From Phragmitibacter flavus (GTDB taxonomy: Bacteria; Verrucomicrobiota; Verrucomicrobiia; Verrucomicrobiales; Verrucomicrobiaceae), in contig NZ_VAUV01000008.1 of NCBI RefSeq assembly GCF_005780165.1, positions 124,001-188,000 of the forward strand: a DNA stretch of 64,000 nt, given 5' to 3'. Shown here one piece after another: positions 28,285 to 36,924 of the stretch. The notes below the pieces were generated by a model that saw only the letters and a list, made by a program, of their open reading frames with translations, was not told the origin of the DNA and ran no database searches. The translations under genes were made by a program, and so were the position numbers. Position 1 is the stretch's first letter. Each line of letters begins with the position of its first letter.

Positions 28285-28844
28285 CCTGCACCCGCATCCG
28301 CACCCGCTGGTTTCTTCAGCTTTGGTCCCTGGGATTGGGTCCAGCGAAACCCATTCCCGGTTGCCTCAGGCAGTTCGATCCATTCGCCTTCATAGGCCTT
28401 GTCGGTGCGCAGTTTCCACTGCTCGTCCTGGACCTCATGCAGGGCCCGATTGCTGTCCTTCGCCTCGCGACGCATCATCAAAGTGCGGTCCTCGTTCTCC
28501 GCGTTGACGGTCCGCTCCACATAATCGCCCCAGTCGCCGGCCGGCTTCTCGCGCAGGTGCAGCAGGCCGCGATGATCCTCCCCCACCAGACGGTTGTCCT
28601 TGAGCTTTTGGATTTCGGCCATGCGATTGCGCTGACGCTCCACCGCCTCCTCATAACTGACATTGGCCGCATCGGGTGCGGAAGGTTCGTCGCCTTTGTA
28701 TTGATAGACATCCAGCCGCATCGTGACGTCGACCTTGATGGGCTCGGGAGTCGACAGGCTGATCGCGGGCAACGAACACGAAGCCAAAAACAGCCCGGGC
28801 ATGAGGCCCAGCCCAATCGAAACTAATGCAGGATGACTCGTCAT
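28281..28844 (-). CDS. lipoprotein combining YnbE-like and YdbL-like (DUF1318) parts
   Basis: 187 residues. Lipobox LASC puts the acylated Cys at 23. Residues 30-50 (STPEPIKVDVTMRLDVYQY) resemble the short beta strand of E. coli YnbE, which continues the YdbH bridge at the outer membrane. Residues about 75-170 resemble YdbL/DUF1318: KDNRLVGEDHRGLLHLRE, then VNAENEDRTLMMRREA, then YEGEWIEL. In E. coli these are two separate proteins made from ydbH-ynbE-ydbL. Its start overlaps the stop of the YdbH-like gene by ATGA, so the module order is kept. Assignment is by pattern and context; a search should confirm it. Confidence 0.7.
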   Translation of the reverse strand: MTSHPALVSIGLGLMPGLFLASCSLPAISLSTPEPIKVDVTMRLDVYQYKGDEPSAPDAANVSYEEAVERQRNRMAEIQKLKDNRLVGEDHRGLLHLREKPAGDWGDYVERTVNAENEDRTLMMRREAKDSNRALHEVQDEQWKLRTDKAYEGEWIELPEATGNGFRWTQSQGPKLKKPAGADAGAG

Positions 28845-31800
28845 TCAGTGGTGGTCAGAGGTTTGTCGTCAGCAGTCCAGCGGTGATCATACACGTTGAT
28901 GTCAAAATTGCGCGAGCCATGTGGACCGGTAAATCGCACCTCGCCTTTGCCTTCGCGACCATACAACCGGAACTCCGCCGCCGCCTGGTCATACTCGAAA
29001 TCACGCAACGTTTCCAGTCCGATTTGAGTCATCTGTTTCTCCAGTTGGGTCCAGTCACCCGGCAGGCTCTTGACGGCATCATTAAGCGCAGTGATGGAAA
29101 ATTTCCCCGGACTATCGTTCTTGAAATTGCCGTCGGCCTGAAACAATTCGTGCATGTTTCCTTGTGCCACGAGGGTGGCATCGACATTGCCCTGCATGAA
29201 AAAATAGGTGGGGAATAATTTTTGGGTCAGTTCATTGGTCTGCACTTTTTTTCCACCAATCCACCCATCCCAGCTATAGGTGTCGTCATTATAAACATTG
29301 ACCTCGCCGTTCACATAACCCTCGTAAGCCTCGGCACCGAACTTCGCATAAATCCCGGCGGCATCGTAAGTGATGGTCAGATACGCCTTGCCGGTTTGCA
29401 GTTCCTTCCAACGAATCCGATCCACCTCAAAGGTCTCCACCAGGTTGTTGTCCTTGTCTTTGAGAGGCAGGTTGAACCGCACGCTGCCGTGCATGCCTTC
29501 GAGTTGAAGTTTGTATTCATCCAGGGTGTAGACGTCCGCAGGGATTTGCAGTTCTGCCTCCAACGTGCCGCGCACCACCTCCGTATTGATGTCGAACGGC
29601 AACGGTTTGCCAAAACCCTTCAGCGGCTTGCCTTTCGGCGCGAGGATCAGCTTCCCACTATGAATCTGCAATTGCCGGATGCTCCACGCGGCCTCCGCAG
29701 GCGTGGGTTCGGCATCGATCAGGGCGCTCGCCGCTTTCAAGGCAAACGCCTCGTCATCGGTCACCATCTGCGCCCCGCCCGGCGGACTTTCGGCACCCTT
29801 GCTGACGTATTTGCGGTAGTAGTCCACATACCAAAACAAATCCTCGCCGACATACAGGGTGGGGCTGACGACTTCGATTTTGTCGATCTGCTTGTTCATC
29901 AACCCCTGGAGGGTGAAATGCACAAAGATGCTGTCCAACTCCGCCACCGCACGCAGCGGCTCGTAGGGCGAAGGAATGGTGAGATTCGCCAGCTCGATGC
30001 GCTGGGAGGCCAGGTTGCGCGTCAGGTCTTCTGCCAGCAGAGGACTGTTGGTGGCGTGAAATTCGAGGTTGAACTTCACGGCGGGCAACCCCGGAACCAG
30101 ATTGGCAATCGTGATGCTGCTCTGGGTGATGTCGAGCTGTCCGACATGCCAGGGTCTGCCGCTTTCTGCTTTAGGCGCCGCTGGTGCTGTTCGGGCAGGT
30201 TCATCAAGCACCGGAGCCGCAGCCGCCGCTTTTTCGTTGCTGTCGATCAATCCCATCAACGCATCACCAGCCTCCAGACTCGCACCTTCCAGTCGCATCG
30301 ACTCGATCCGCCGTTTGGTCCACATCTCGGACAGTTTCACCGTCCCTTCGAATGAGGAGAAATTCGCCACGGGGAATGGCAGGCGGGAGAGAGTGGGCAA
30401 CCGCGCCTCCACATCGTCGAGCCGGATTTTTTGCACCTTGCCGTGGGATAAATCCAGGGTGGTGATGTTGATGTTTCCTCGCGCCTCGACGGGTTCGGGT
30501 GCAAGCACCAGCAGATCGCTGACGCCTTCCGCGAGGGTGAGTTCATCAAAATTCAGTTTTTGCCACCAGGGGGATTCGGTTTTCGGCTCCTCCTGGTCCT
30601 GATCGGCAGGGGCCGCCGGAGCCGTGGTTTTGGACGCCGCAAGCCAGGGCGTGTTCCCATCCCGCATCAGCAATGACGGTTTTCTGAGGACCAGCTTTTG
30701 CACATGAAAGTCTTTGTTCCATCGATCTGGAATCATTGCGAGTTCACCAAAAGGCAGCTCAAAAAACGGCTTCGGCTTCACCCCGGGCTCACCGTCCTTT
30801 TCCGGAAACTGCAACAGCCCGTTGATCACGGTCAACACCTGCGGCGAAGCCGATTGCCAGCCCTCCTGATTGATCCGCAGTGCCTTCACCTCAAGGCTGG
30901 CGTCCGCGTTCAAATGGAAGGACATCAGCGCCTCATCTTCCAATCGGACTTCGGCTTTTTCAATGCCACCATCCGCCACTTCAATTTCCCACGGAGCCGC
31001 CGCAACGGGATCTGCGACGATTGGTGGAACCTCATCAGATTTCGCCAAAAAGCTTTCACGCAAAGTTTTCGTCCAGGCAATTTCGGGCTGCTTGAAGAGG
31101 AGTTTCTTGAACTGCCAGCGCTTGAGATCCTGCAGCGTCTCGATCTCCCATTCAATCTGCGGAATTCGCACATGACCTGCGTTCTCCGGCGTTTCAATGG
31201 CCAGTCTTTCCAGATGCCATTGCTGTGGCCCCGTTTGAAGTTGTCCGCCAAGCTCCCAACGCAAAGCCGAAGTCTCCCCATTCATCGTCCCGCGAATGTC
31301 CGGCAAAAAAACGCCGCTCTTGTTCTCGGCATCAAATCCATCCGCCTTGAATGCCAATCCCTCCACTCTGATTTCGTTGACCTCAATCCCCCGAATCATG
31401 GGTGGAGCCGGATCAGCTGCGACGTCGACCACCGGAGGCAGAGTTGCTGACTCCCGCGAAGCAAACAGACTCATCAGCGTCGGCGTGAGGTGAAGCGTCG
31501 ATTCACGAATTTCCACGTTTGCCAACTTGAGCACTCCGTCCTGCACCTGTCCTTTCAATTCCAGATGCTGGACCGAAAACGGTGGCTCACCATTGCCTGC
31601 ATTGACTCGACCATCTTCAATGACCAGACGTTGCAGTCCACTGTTGACCATCCCGGCAGCGTCCCGAACCAGTTGCTCACCTTCATAGTTTAGCTTTAAC
31701 TCCACCGCTGTATCATCGTTCATGCGCAGTTTGATCAGCGCATCTTTGATGGTGATACCGCCCACATAAAACGGCGCCGGAGGAGCCTGGTTTGGCACGT

Positions 31801-32203
31801 CATCGGGTGAAGCTTGCAGCCATCGCCGCAGTTGCGCTTCGCCGATGTCCACCTGCGGGTGATCAAGCACCAGTTCCCCAATTTTACCCTCCAACAACTC
31901 TCGCCAGCCCGGATGGACCGTAAAAAGAGGCAGCCTGAGCAGTTCCCCACCCGTCAACCGGTCTTTGACGACCAGGTCAGTTCCATTGACGCGACCCTCA
32001 CCGCTCAAATCGACGGTCCCGACGGTGATTTCATACGGCTCAAGGTAAGTAAGCGCCCGGTTGGTGAGCGACACGCGGTAAACATAAGCCATCCAAGCGC
32101 TGCCCATCAGAAGCAAAATTGCCAACACCGACGTCCATGCCGCCCAACGGAACAGACGTCTCCATCGCGAACGACGCTTGGGTTTGGCTGGTTCACCCGG
32201 CAT
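28841..32203 (-). CDS. YdbH-like AsmA-superfamily envelope-bridging protein
   Basis: 1120 residues. A basic N-terminus (KPKRRSRWRRLFR) is followed by one transmembrane helix (TSVLAILLLMGSAWMAYVY) and a very long periplasmic chain of beta-rich repeats. Examples are ITVGTVDLSGEGRVNGTDLVV, GKIGELVLDHPQVDIGEAQL, VNEIRVEGLAFKADGF and the C-terminal FSITALNDAVKSLPG. YdbH-family proteins form a hydrophobic groove that carries phospholipids from inner to outer membrane. The coupled downstream gene encodes a fused YnbE-YdbL-like lipoprotein, strong support for the call. Acidic/Pro/Ala-rich loops (APAAPADQDQEEPKTE) look like linkers. Lipid transport is inferred, not shown. Confidence 0.75.
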   Translation of the reverse strand: MPGEPAKPKRRSRWRRLFRWAAWTSVLAILLLMGSAWMAYVYRVSLTNRALTYLEPYEITVGTVDLSGEGRVNGTDLVVKDRLTGGELLRLPLFTVHPGWRELLEGKIGELVLDHPQVDIGEAQLRRWLQASPDDVPNQAPPAPFYVGGITIKDALIKLRMNDDTAVELKLNYEGEQLVRDAAGMVNSGLQRLVIEDGRVNAGNGEPPFSVQHLELKGQVQDGVLKLANVEIRESTLHLTPTLMSLFASRESATLPPVVDVAADPAPPMIRGIEVNEIRVEGLAFKADGFDAENKSGVFLPDIRGTMNGETSALRWELGGQLQTGPQQWHLERLAIETPENAGHVRIPQIEWEIETLQDLKRWQFKKLLFKQPEIAWTKTLRESFLAKSDEVPPIVADPVAAAPWEIEVADGGIEKAEVRLEDEALMSFHLNADASLEVKALRINQEGWQSASPQVLTVINGLLQFPEKDGEPGVKPKPFFELPFGELAMIPDRWNKDFHVQKLVLRKPSLLMRDGNTPWLAASKTTAPAAPADQDQEEPKTESPWWQKLNFDELTLAEGVSDLLVLAPEPVEARGNINITTLDLSHGKVQKIRLDDVEARLPTLSRLPFPVANFSSFEGTVKLSEMWTKRRIESMRLEGASLEAGDALMGLIDSNEKAAAAAPVLDEPARTAPAAPKAESGRPWHVGQLDITQSSITIANLVPGLPAVKFNLEFHATNSPLLAEDLTRNLASQRIELANLTIPSPYEPLRAVAELDSIFVHFTLQGLMNKQIDKIEVVSPTLYVGEDLFWYVDYYRKYVSKGAESPPGGAQMVTDDEAFALKAASALIDAEPTPAEAAWSIRQLQIHSGKLILAPKGKPLKGFGKPLPFDINTEVVRGTLEAELQIPADVYTLDEYKLQLEGMHGSVRFNLPLKDKDNNLVETFEVDRIRWKELQTGKAYLTITYDAAGIYAKFGAEAYEGYVNGEVNVYNDDTYSWDGWIGGKKVQTNELTQKLFPTYFFMQGNVDATLVAQGNMHELFQADGNFKNDSPGKFSITALNDAVKSLPGDWTQLEKQMTQIGLETLRDFEYDQAAAEFRLYGREGKGEVRFTGPHGSRNFDINVYDHRWTADDKPLTTTE

Positions 32204-32273
32204 GAGTTGCTCATCTTACCCGCCGCTGAACGAAGAGCAAGCATGCAGGGCGTCCCGCTTCAACGGAAAGGGA

Positions 32274-32813
32274 TCAGTCGTCCGACAGAAACTCCGGGTG
32301 CTGCTCAAAAAACGGCAGCCACGTGTCCGTCTTCAAACCCGGAGCATTGGATCGCACGATGTTCAGTGTCACCTGCAACTCCACCAGCGCGGTGTCGATC
32401 CGGCTTTTGCTCACCCCACCCAACGTCGAAAGCTCCCGTCGTAATTCGGCGGTGGTGCGTGATTCGCGGCGAATCAGTTCATAAGCACGACGGGCCAGCG
32501 GGCCGCAATCAGAGACCGGCTTGTGATGCTGCGGATAATGTTCTTCGCGAAGGTATTGAGTGCACATCAACACCGCCAGACCACCTGGCAATTTCCCATA
32601 AAATATCTCGGAAGGAAACTGGGCTGGCAGTTCATTTTTCCATGCCCAGATCGCTTCCACCTTCCGTCCCCATCCTTTTTGACCTGGCTGGCGTCCCGGA
32701 AGGTCGACCATATCCCAGAGACTGGGGAGCGTGGATTTTTTTGAACCAAAAATGAGGCAGACTTTCACCTTCAAGACAAACTTGTGGGCCTGTTCGAGGG
32801 TTTTGATTTTCAT
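32274..32813 (-). CDS. AlkZ-related winged-helix protein
   Basis: 179 residues. The start MKIKTLEQAHKFVLKVKVCL, the block STLPSLWDMVDLPG, WKNELPAQFPSEIFYGKLPGG and the C-terminal part with RTTAELRRELSTLGG and IDTALVELQVTLNIVRS match proteins annotated as AlkZ-related. AlkZ itself is a DNA glycosylase with tandem winged helices; this short relative probably binds DNA but lacks most of that enzyme. No catalytic motif is identified. It lies 70 bases beyond the start of the YdbH-like gene and is followed by an empty, repeat-bearing region. Confidence 0.7.
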   Translation of the reverse strand: MKIKTLEQAHKFVLKVKVCLIFGSKKSTLPSLWDMVDLPGRQPGQKGWGRKVEAIWAWKNELPAQFPSEIFYGKLPGGLAVLMCTQYLREEHYPQHHKPVSDCGPLARRAYELIRRESRTTAELRRELSTLGGVSKSRIDTALVELQVTLNIVRSNAPGLKTDTWLPFFEQHPEFLSDD

Positions 32814-33157
32814 GATCGCAAGGCTGTCAGTCTACTTGATTCCGCACCAGCGTTGGATGCTGCGAAAGTCGTCTGAAAGCGAAGTTTGCATGGATTGCGC
32901 AGGCGGCAAGGGATTGCTGGCGCGGAAGTGGTCGGGGGTGTCCCACACCCGCCCCCAAATCCTTGCATGCAAAGCATGACACTGACCAATTTCCAAAGGC
33001 GTGTGGGACACCCGCCACCACGTCGGCATTCTCAAATGTCTGACACTTTACACACATTCCTGATATTTATCCTTAAACCCCTTGAGTTAGTGCCATTCTC
33101 TCCTGACCCACTTCCCACTGGCCCCATTTTCCCATTTTCGTGTCCCCGTTCCATTCC
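32814..33157. other. gene-free region with MITE-like inverted repeat
   Basis: 344 bases with no convincing gene. It carries the 26-bp imperfect inverted repeat listed separately, a TTGCATGCAA palindrome between its arms, and from about 33040 an AT-richer stretch that continues into the orphan gene 33158-33709. Confidence 0.6.
32925..33024. repeat. 100-bp inverted-repeat element (MITE-like)
   Basis: Arms 32925-32950 and 32999-33024 pair at 22 of 26 positions, including a perfect 13-bp core GGGTGTCCCACAC / GTGTGGGACACCC, with 48 bases between. No transposase is nearby. The form fits a small non-autonomous element or a structured intergenic repeat. Confidence 0.65.
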
Positions 33158-33709
33158 TTATCTAGCATTCTCAGCAGTCCACTGATTCACCTTGTCCATC
33201 GAACTCATATCCCCCCGCACGCAGGCAGCAAGATAGAATCCGAGAGCGCCAACCTTGTCGTTTACAATATTCCAATAAAGGTCACCCATCTGCCTGAGAG
33301 ACTCGGCATCCTGATCGATAAAGGACCTGCGAATGTGGTTGTCATCGATAAGTGAACGGTTGAACCAAGGCGATTCATATGGTCCAGCAACAGTTCTTAA
33401 AAATGATGATTTCCATTTGCTAAGATTTTCACTGCTAAGCTTATCTCCCAACAATTCACCAAAAATTAACCAACCTAATTCAGCGATCTTGTCTTTGCTA
33501 ATCCCTGCAGAATAGGACGCCAGTCTCCTGGCAACAGACATATCACGAGTTTCTATAAGTCTCAAAACCAATGCTTCTGCTTCACAATTTGAAGGCATGG
33601 TGCTCTCTACAGCATCGTCAACTACTCGATCACGGACAATGTATTTCTTTCGACATGTCGAGCAAAATACCAGTAAATACAGCAGCAAAATCAGAATTTT
33701 GATGTTCAT
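33158..33709 (-). CDS. orphan signal-anchored protein, function unknown
   Basis: 183 residues from ATG at 33707-33709 (the frame is open to 33793, but this start gives a signal segment, MNIKILILLLYLLVFCSTC). The rest (ETRDMSVARRLASYSAGISKD, GWLIFGELLGDKLSSENLSKW, LRQMGDLYWNIVNDKVGALGF) is helical and matches no family I know. Codons are clearly AT-richer than in the neighbours, and a MITE-like repeat lies just downstream, which together suggest recent acquisition. Lipoprotein processing is possible, but the box is not canonical. Confidence 0.55.
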   Translation of the reverse strand: MNIKILILLLYLLVFCSTCRKKYIVRDRVVDDAVESTMPSNCEAEALVLRLIETRDMSVARRLASYSAGISKDKIAELGWLIFGELLGDKLSSENLSKWKSSFLRTVAGPYESPWFNRSLIDDNHIRRSFIDQDAESLRQMGDLYWNIVNDKVGALGFYLAACVRGDMSSMDKVNQWTAENAR

Positions 33710-33750
33710 CCTTTTGACTAGTGGGTCGGGCACCCCCTTCGCTTTCACCA

Positions 33751-34617
33751 CTACATACCCTTCTCTACAGGAACACGGACCATGTTGCCCCACTCGGTCC
33801 AGGAACCGTCGTAGTTGCGGACTTTCTCGTAGCCGAGCAGGTATTTCAAGACGAACCAGGTGTGGCTGGAGCGCTCGCCGATGCGGCAGTAGGCGATGAT
33901 GTCGTCGTCTTTTTTCAGACCCAGATTGGTTGCGTAGATCTGCTGGAGTTCTTCAAAGGTTTTGAAGGTGCCATCCGGATTGGCGGCGGTGGCCCAGGGT
34001 TGACTTTTGGCACCGGGGATGTGTCCGCCGCGAAGAACACCTTCCTGCGGATACTCGGGCATGTGGGTGACTTCACCGCTAAATTCTTTGGGGCTGCGGA
34101 CATCGATCAAAGGTTTTTTGGCGCGATGATGGGCGAGGGCCTGATCGAAATACGCGCGATGCTCTTCGTCGTTGCGAGTTGCGGGTTGCGGGTATTCGCT
34201 GGGTTCGAAGTTTGGCACGGCACGGTTGGTGGCGCGTCCTTCGGCGATCCATTTCGCACGACCTCCATCAAGAAGTTTGGCGTTGGTGTGGCCAAAAAGT
34301 TGAAACACCCACATGGCGTAGGTCGCCCACCAGTTGTTTTTGTCACCATAGAAAATGACGGTGGTGTCGGGGGTGATGCCATGCTGGCGGACGAGTTTGG
34401 TGAATCCTTCCGGGTCGACGTAGTCGCGCACGGTTTCATCGTTGAGATCACGCCGCCAGTCGATGTGCACCGCACCGGGGATGTGGCCGGTGTCATAAAG
34501 GAGCAGATCTTCGTTGCTTTCGACGATGCGGATGGCGGGATTGTCTAGATTGGCGGCGAGCCAGTCGGTGTCGACGAGGGCGTCAGGGTGGGCGTAGGAA
34601 GCGAATTTGGTGCTCAT
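33751..34617 (-). CDS. two-domain sulfurtransferase (rhodanese family)
   Basis: 288 residues from ATG at 34615-34617. Two rhodanese domains: an inactive N-terminal one ([33 protein letters not shown]) and a C-terminal one with catalytic C244 in [13 protein letters not shown]. The family moves sulfane sulfur from thiosulfate or 3-mercaptopyruvate to thiophilic acceptors. The loop CRIGERS is like that of the thiosulfate sulfurtransferases of actinobacteria, so thiosulfate is the more likely donor. No signal peptide, so cytoplasmic. Downstream of the RluA-type gene on the same strand. Confidence 0.92.
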   Translation of the reverse strand: MSTKFASYAHPDALVDTDWLAANLDNPAIRIVESNEDLLLYDTGHIPGAVHIDWRRDLNDETVRDYVDPEGFTKLVRQHGITPDTTVIFYGDKNNWWATYAMWVFQLFGHTNAKLLDGGRAKWIAEGRATNRAVPNFEPSEYPQPATRNDEEHRAYFDQALAHHRAKKPLIDVRSPKEFSGEVTHMPEYPQEGVLRGGHIPGAKSQPWATAANPDGTFKTFEELQQIYATNLGLKKDDDIIAYCRIGERSSHTWFVLKYLLGYEKVRNYDGSWTEWGNMVRVPVEKGM

Positions 34618-34708
34618 GATGAAAATAGGCAGTCGAAGAAAAGAAGCGGGGGCTAACATGGCCGCTGCACTGGTGATCGCAACCGCAAGCTTTGAAGGAG
34701 CGCTCGCC

Positions 34709-35494
34709 CTAGCCCTGAATGATGAAGTCGCTCATGTCCTGCGGCAATGGTGCACTCCAAGAGAGGGTGCCATATTCGTCCTCCAGCTTGAGCTGGTGCG
34801 AATGCAGCGCTTGACGCGGCATCAAAAGCTTGGAGGCCAGTTCAGCCGTCCAACCTTGTCCGACAATCGCCAGATAGAGAGTCTCGTCCGTGCCATACAG
34901 TTTGTCTCCCACGACCGGATGGCCATTGTGGGAAAGATGCACCCGCAATTGATGCATGCGACCGCTATGGGGAGTCGCTTCGACCAAGGCAAACGGTTCT
35001 CCGCGATGTTCAAAACGCTGCCGCACCCGAAATTCGCTGTGACAGGCCTGCCCGTTTTCATGCACGATTTGTTTCACGTAGATGGGAGAGTCTTGCACGT
35101 CGCCAGCGCGAAGAATCGGAGACATCTCGGTGAGGTCTTCCCAAGCGGGCCAGCCGTGCACCAGAGCCAGATAACTTTTGTGGATTTGCCGGCGCAACAT
35201 GGCTTTGCCGAATCGGCGCGCGGTCGCGCTGGTTTTGGCTACCAGCACCAGACCGCTGGTTTCGCGGTCGAGACGGTTGATGATGGAGATTTGTCCGCCG
35301 TTGCTGAGTTCAAAACACAGCAGATGCCGCAGTCCGTCCCATAGTGTGAGGCCCGCATCACGCGGTTTGCTGGGATGAATTTGCAGCGGAGCGGGTTTGT
35401 CGACCACCAGATAAGTGTCGGTTTCATCCAACACGGTAAAATCAAAACGATGGCGCTGCATGCCAATGTCGAACGTGAAAGACGAGGGGGGCAA
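34709..35494 (-). CDS. RluA-family RNA pseudouridine synthase
   Basis: 261 residues. Converts uridine to pseudouridine in rRNA or tRNA. Catalytic D76 lies in [11 protein letters not shown]; other family blocks are [52 protein letters not shown]. No S4 domain, so closest to the short RluA/TruC/RluC-like forms; the exact target site cannot be told. It begins immediately after the glycosyltransferase stop (35495), indicating one message. Confidence 0.92.
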   Translation of the reverse strand: MPPSSFTFDIGMQRHRFDFTVLDETDTYLVVDKPAPLQIHPSKPRDAGLTLWDGLRHLLCFELSNGGQISIINRLDRETSGLVLVAKTSATARRFGKAMLRRQIHKSYLALVHGWPAWEDLTEMSPILRAGDVQDSPIYVKQIVHENGQACHSEFRVRQRFEHRGEPFALVEATPHSGRMHQLRVHLSHNGHPVVGDKLYGTDETLYLAIVGQGWTAELASKLLMPRQALHSHQLKLEDEYGTLSWSAPLPQDMSDFIIQG

Positions 35495-36760
35495 TCAATA
35501 ATCCCCTTCGCGAAGTTCCCTGGAAAGCGGAAAGCGCAGCTTGGCCCCCAGTCGCAACCACCAGTGATTGCGACAGGTGGTGCTCAAATAAAGCAGTTTC
35601 TCGGTAACGTTTTTGCCCATGTTGGCAGTGAGCGGCCTGCCGATGCCAAGGAACAGTCCGAACCGCACCCACGGACACTTCAAAAGCTTCTGCCGACAGC
35701 GGGCAATCTTTTCGAGACTGTCGCGGTCGAGCTTCACCCGCACCATCTCTTCCTTGAGGGTTTCCAATCGCTTTCCAAGCACCACGCCGGCGTTGAGATT
35801 GTTTTTGCCATCGTAAGCCCCGGCCAGCGTGTGATTGGGAAACACCTCAAACTCCGGACCATTGAGCCCTGCACAAAGCAGTTCAATCTGCTCATCGCTC
35901 TGGCTGGTGATCAACTGCGCCAGCGCCACCTGCAACATGCCTTCGTGAAGACTGCTGATGCTGCTGCACGAACCACGGACAAAATCAAAAAAGCGGTGCC
36001 TCATCGAGGGACGCTCACGCAGCGCCGCAGCGTGGGTGCGGTAGAGGTCGAGATGCAGCCTCAACATTTCCCGCATCAATGGCGCGGGTTTGGTGGCAAT
36101 GGTGTTGCTACCGTGAACCCGGTATTCCACATGCACCGCCGGGTCCACGCTGAGCTGGTTCTCCAACGCTGCAGTCGCCAGGAAAAAGTAGTCGTGATTA
36201 TAACGATAAGGCCGGAACGGATTTCCCAACAGGTATTCGGTGCGCGCAAAAACGTTGGTGGTGGTGGCGACAAAGTTGGCCTGGCCCAGCCATTCTTGCA
36301 GGGTGATGCCGTCCTGTTGTCCAAGGCTCCAGGCCCCATGGAACCAGCGTGCGCGCGGTGCATCAGGCGGCATGATTTGCCCCGCTCCATCAATCACTTG
36401 CAGGCCCGTGGCAAAAACGGATTTCGCGGCAAACTGATTGGCCTTTTGCAGACAAAATTCCAACCGGTCGGGCAGCAGGCGGTCGTCAGAATTGAGGATT
36501 TGGACGAACTCACAATCCTTGGCCGCCTGACGCACCAGTTCGTTCAACGTGCAGTGCGCACCCCGGTTCTCACGACCCCACATCTCCACCCCATGCGGCA
36601 GGTATTGCATCACGACTTTTTCGGAACCATCCTTCGAGCCATCATCGATCACCAAAATACGGTCGGCCCTGCGACTCTGAGCAAGAACAGATTCGATGGC
36701 CGCGCCGATGTAGGCTGCGTGATTGTAACAGGGGATGATGACAGCGATTCGCTCGGACAT
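35495..36760 (-). CDS. glycosyltransferase family 2
   Basis: 421 residues from ATG at 36758-36760. The GT-A fold starts MSERIAVIIPCYNHAAYIGAA, with VIDDGSKDGSEKVV and the metal-binding type motif LNSDDRLLPDRLEF. The C-terminal half (about 230-420) lacks membrane helices and is of unclear function. It probably transfers a sugar for surface polysaccharide. A near-consensus promoter lies 65 bases upstream (36825-36853). Its neighbour upstream is a GT4 enzyme on the same strand. Confidence 0.9.
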   Translation of the reverse strand: MSERIAVIIPCYNHAAYIGAAIESVLAQSRRADRILVIDDGSKDGSEKVVMQYLPHGVEMWGRENRGAHCTLNELVRQAAKDCEFVQILNSDDRLLPDRLEFCLQKANQFAAKSVFATGLQVIDGAGQIMPPDAPRARWFHGAWSLGQQDGITLQEWLGQANFVATTTNVFARTEYLLGNPFRPYRYNHDYFFLATAALENQLSVDPAVHVEYRVHGSNTIATKPAPLMREMLRLHLDLYRTHAAALRERPSMRHRFFDFVRGSCSSISSLHEGMLQVALAQLITSQSDEQIELLCAGLNGPEFEVFPNHTLAGAYDGKNNLNAGVVLGKRLETLKEEMVRVKLDRDSLEKIARCRQKLLKCPWVRFGLFLGIGRPLTANMGKNVTEKLLYLSTTCRNHWWLRLGAKLRFPLSRELREGDY

Positions 36761-36824
36761 GAAAAGGCGGGGAAGCAAAAACAACCGCTGGGACCAGGGC
36801 CTATATCCGGGCTATTTTCGAGGG

Positions 36825-36853
36825 ATTATAATCAGTGTCTACCCGCACATCAA
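36825..36853 (-). promoter_or_regulatory. sigma70-type promoter for the GT2 / RluA operon
   Basis: On the minus strand TTGATG (36848-36853), 17 bases, TATAAT (36825-36830). It lies in the gap after the GT4 gene and 65 bases before the GT2 start. Confidence 0.65.
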
Positions 36854-36924
36854 GGGGCTAGAGTGAGTATTGCTTGTTTGAACCCCTCCAATTTTTGCCA
36901 TCCAACCCAAAAAACGCCAGCAAC

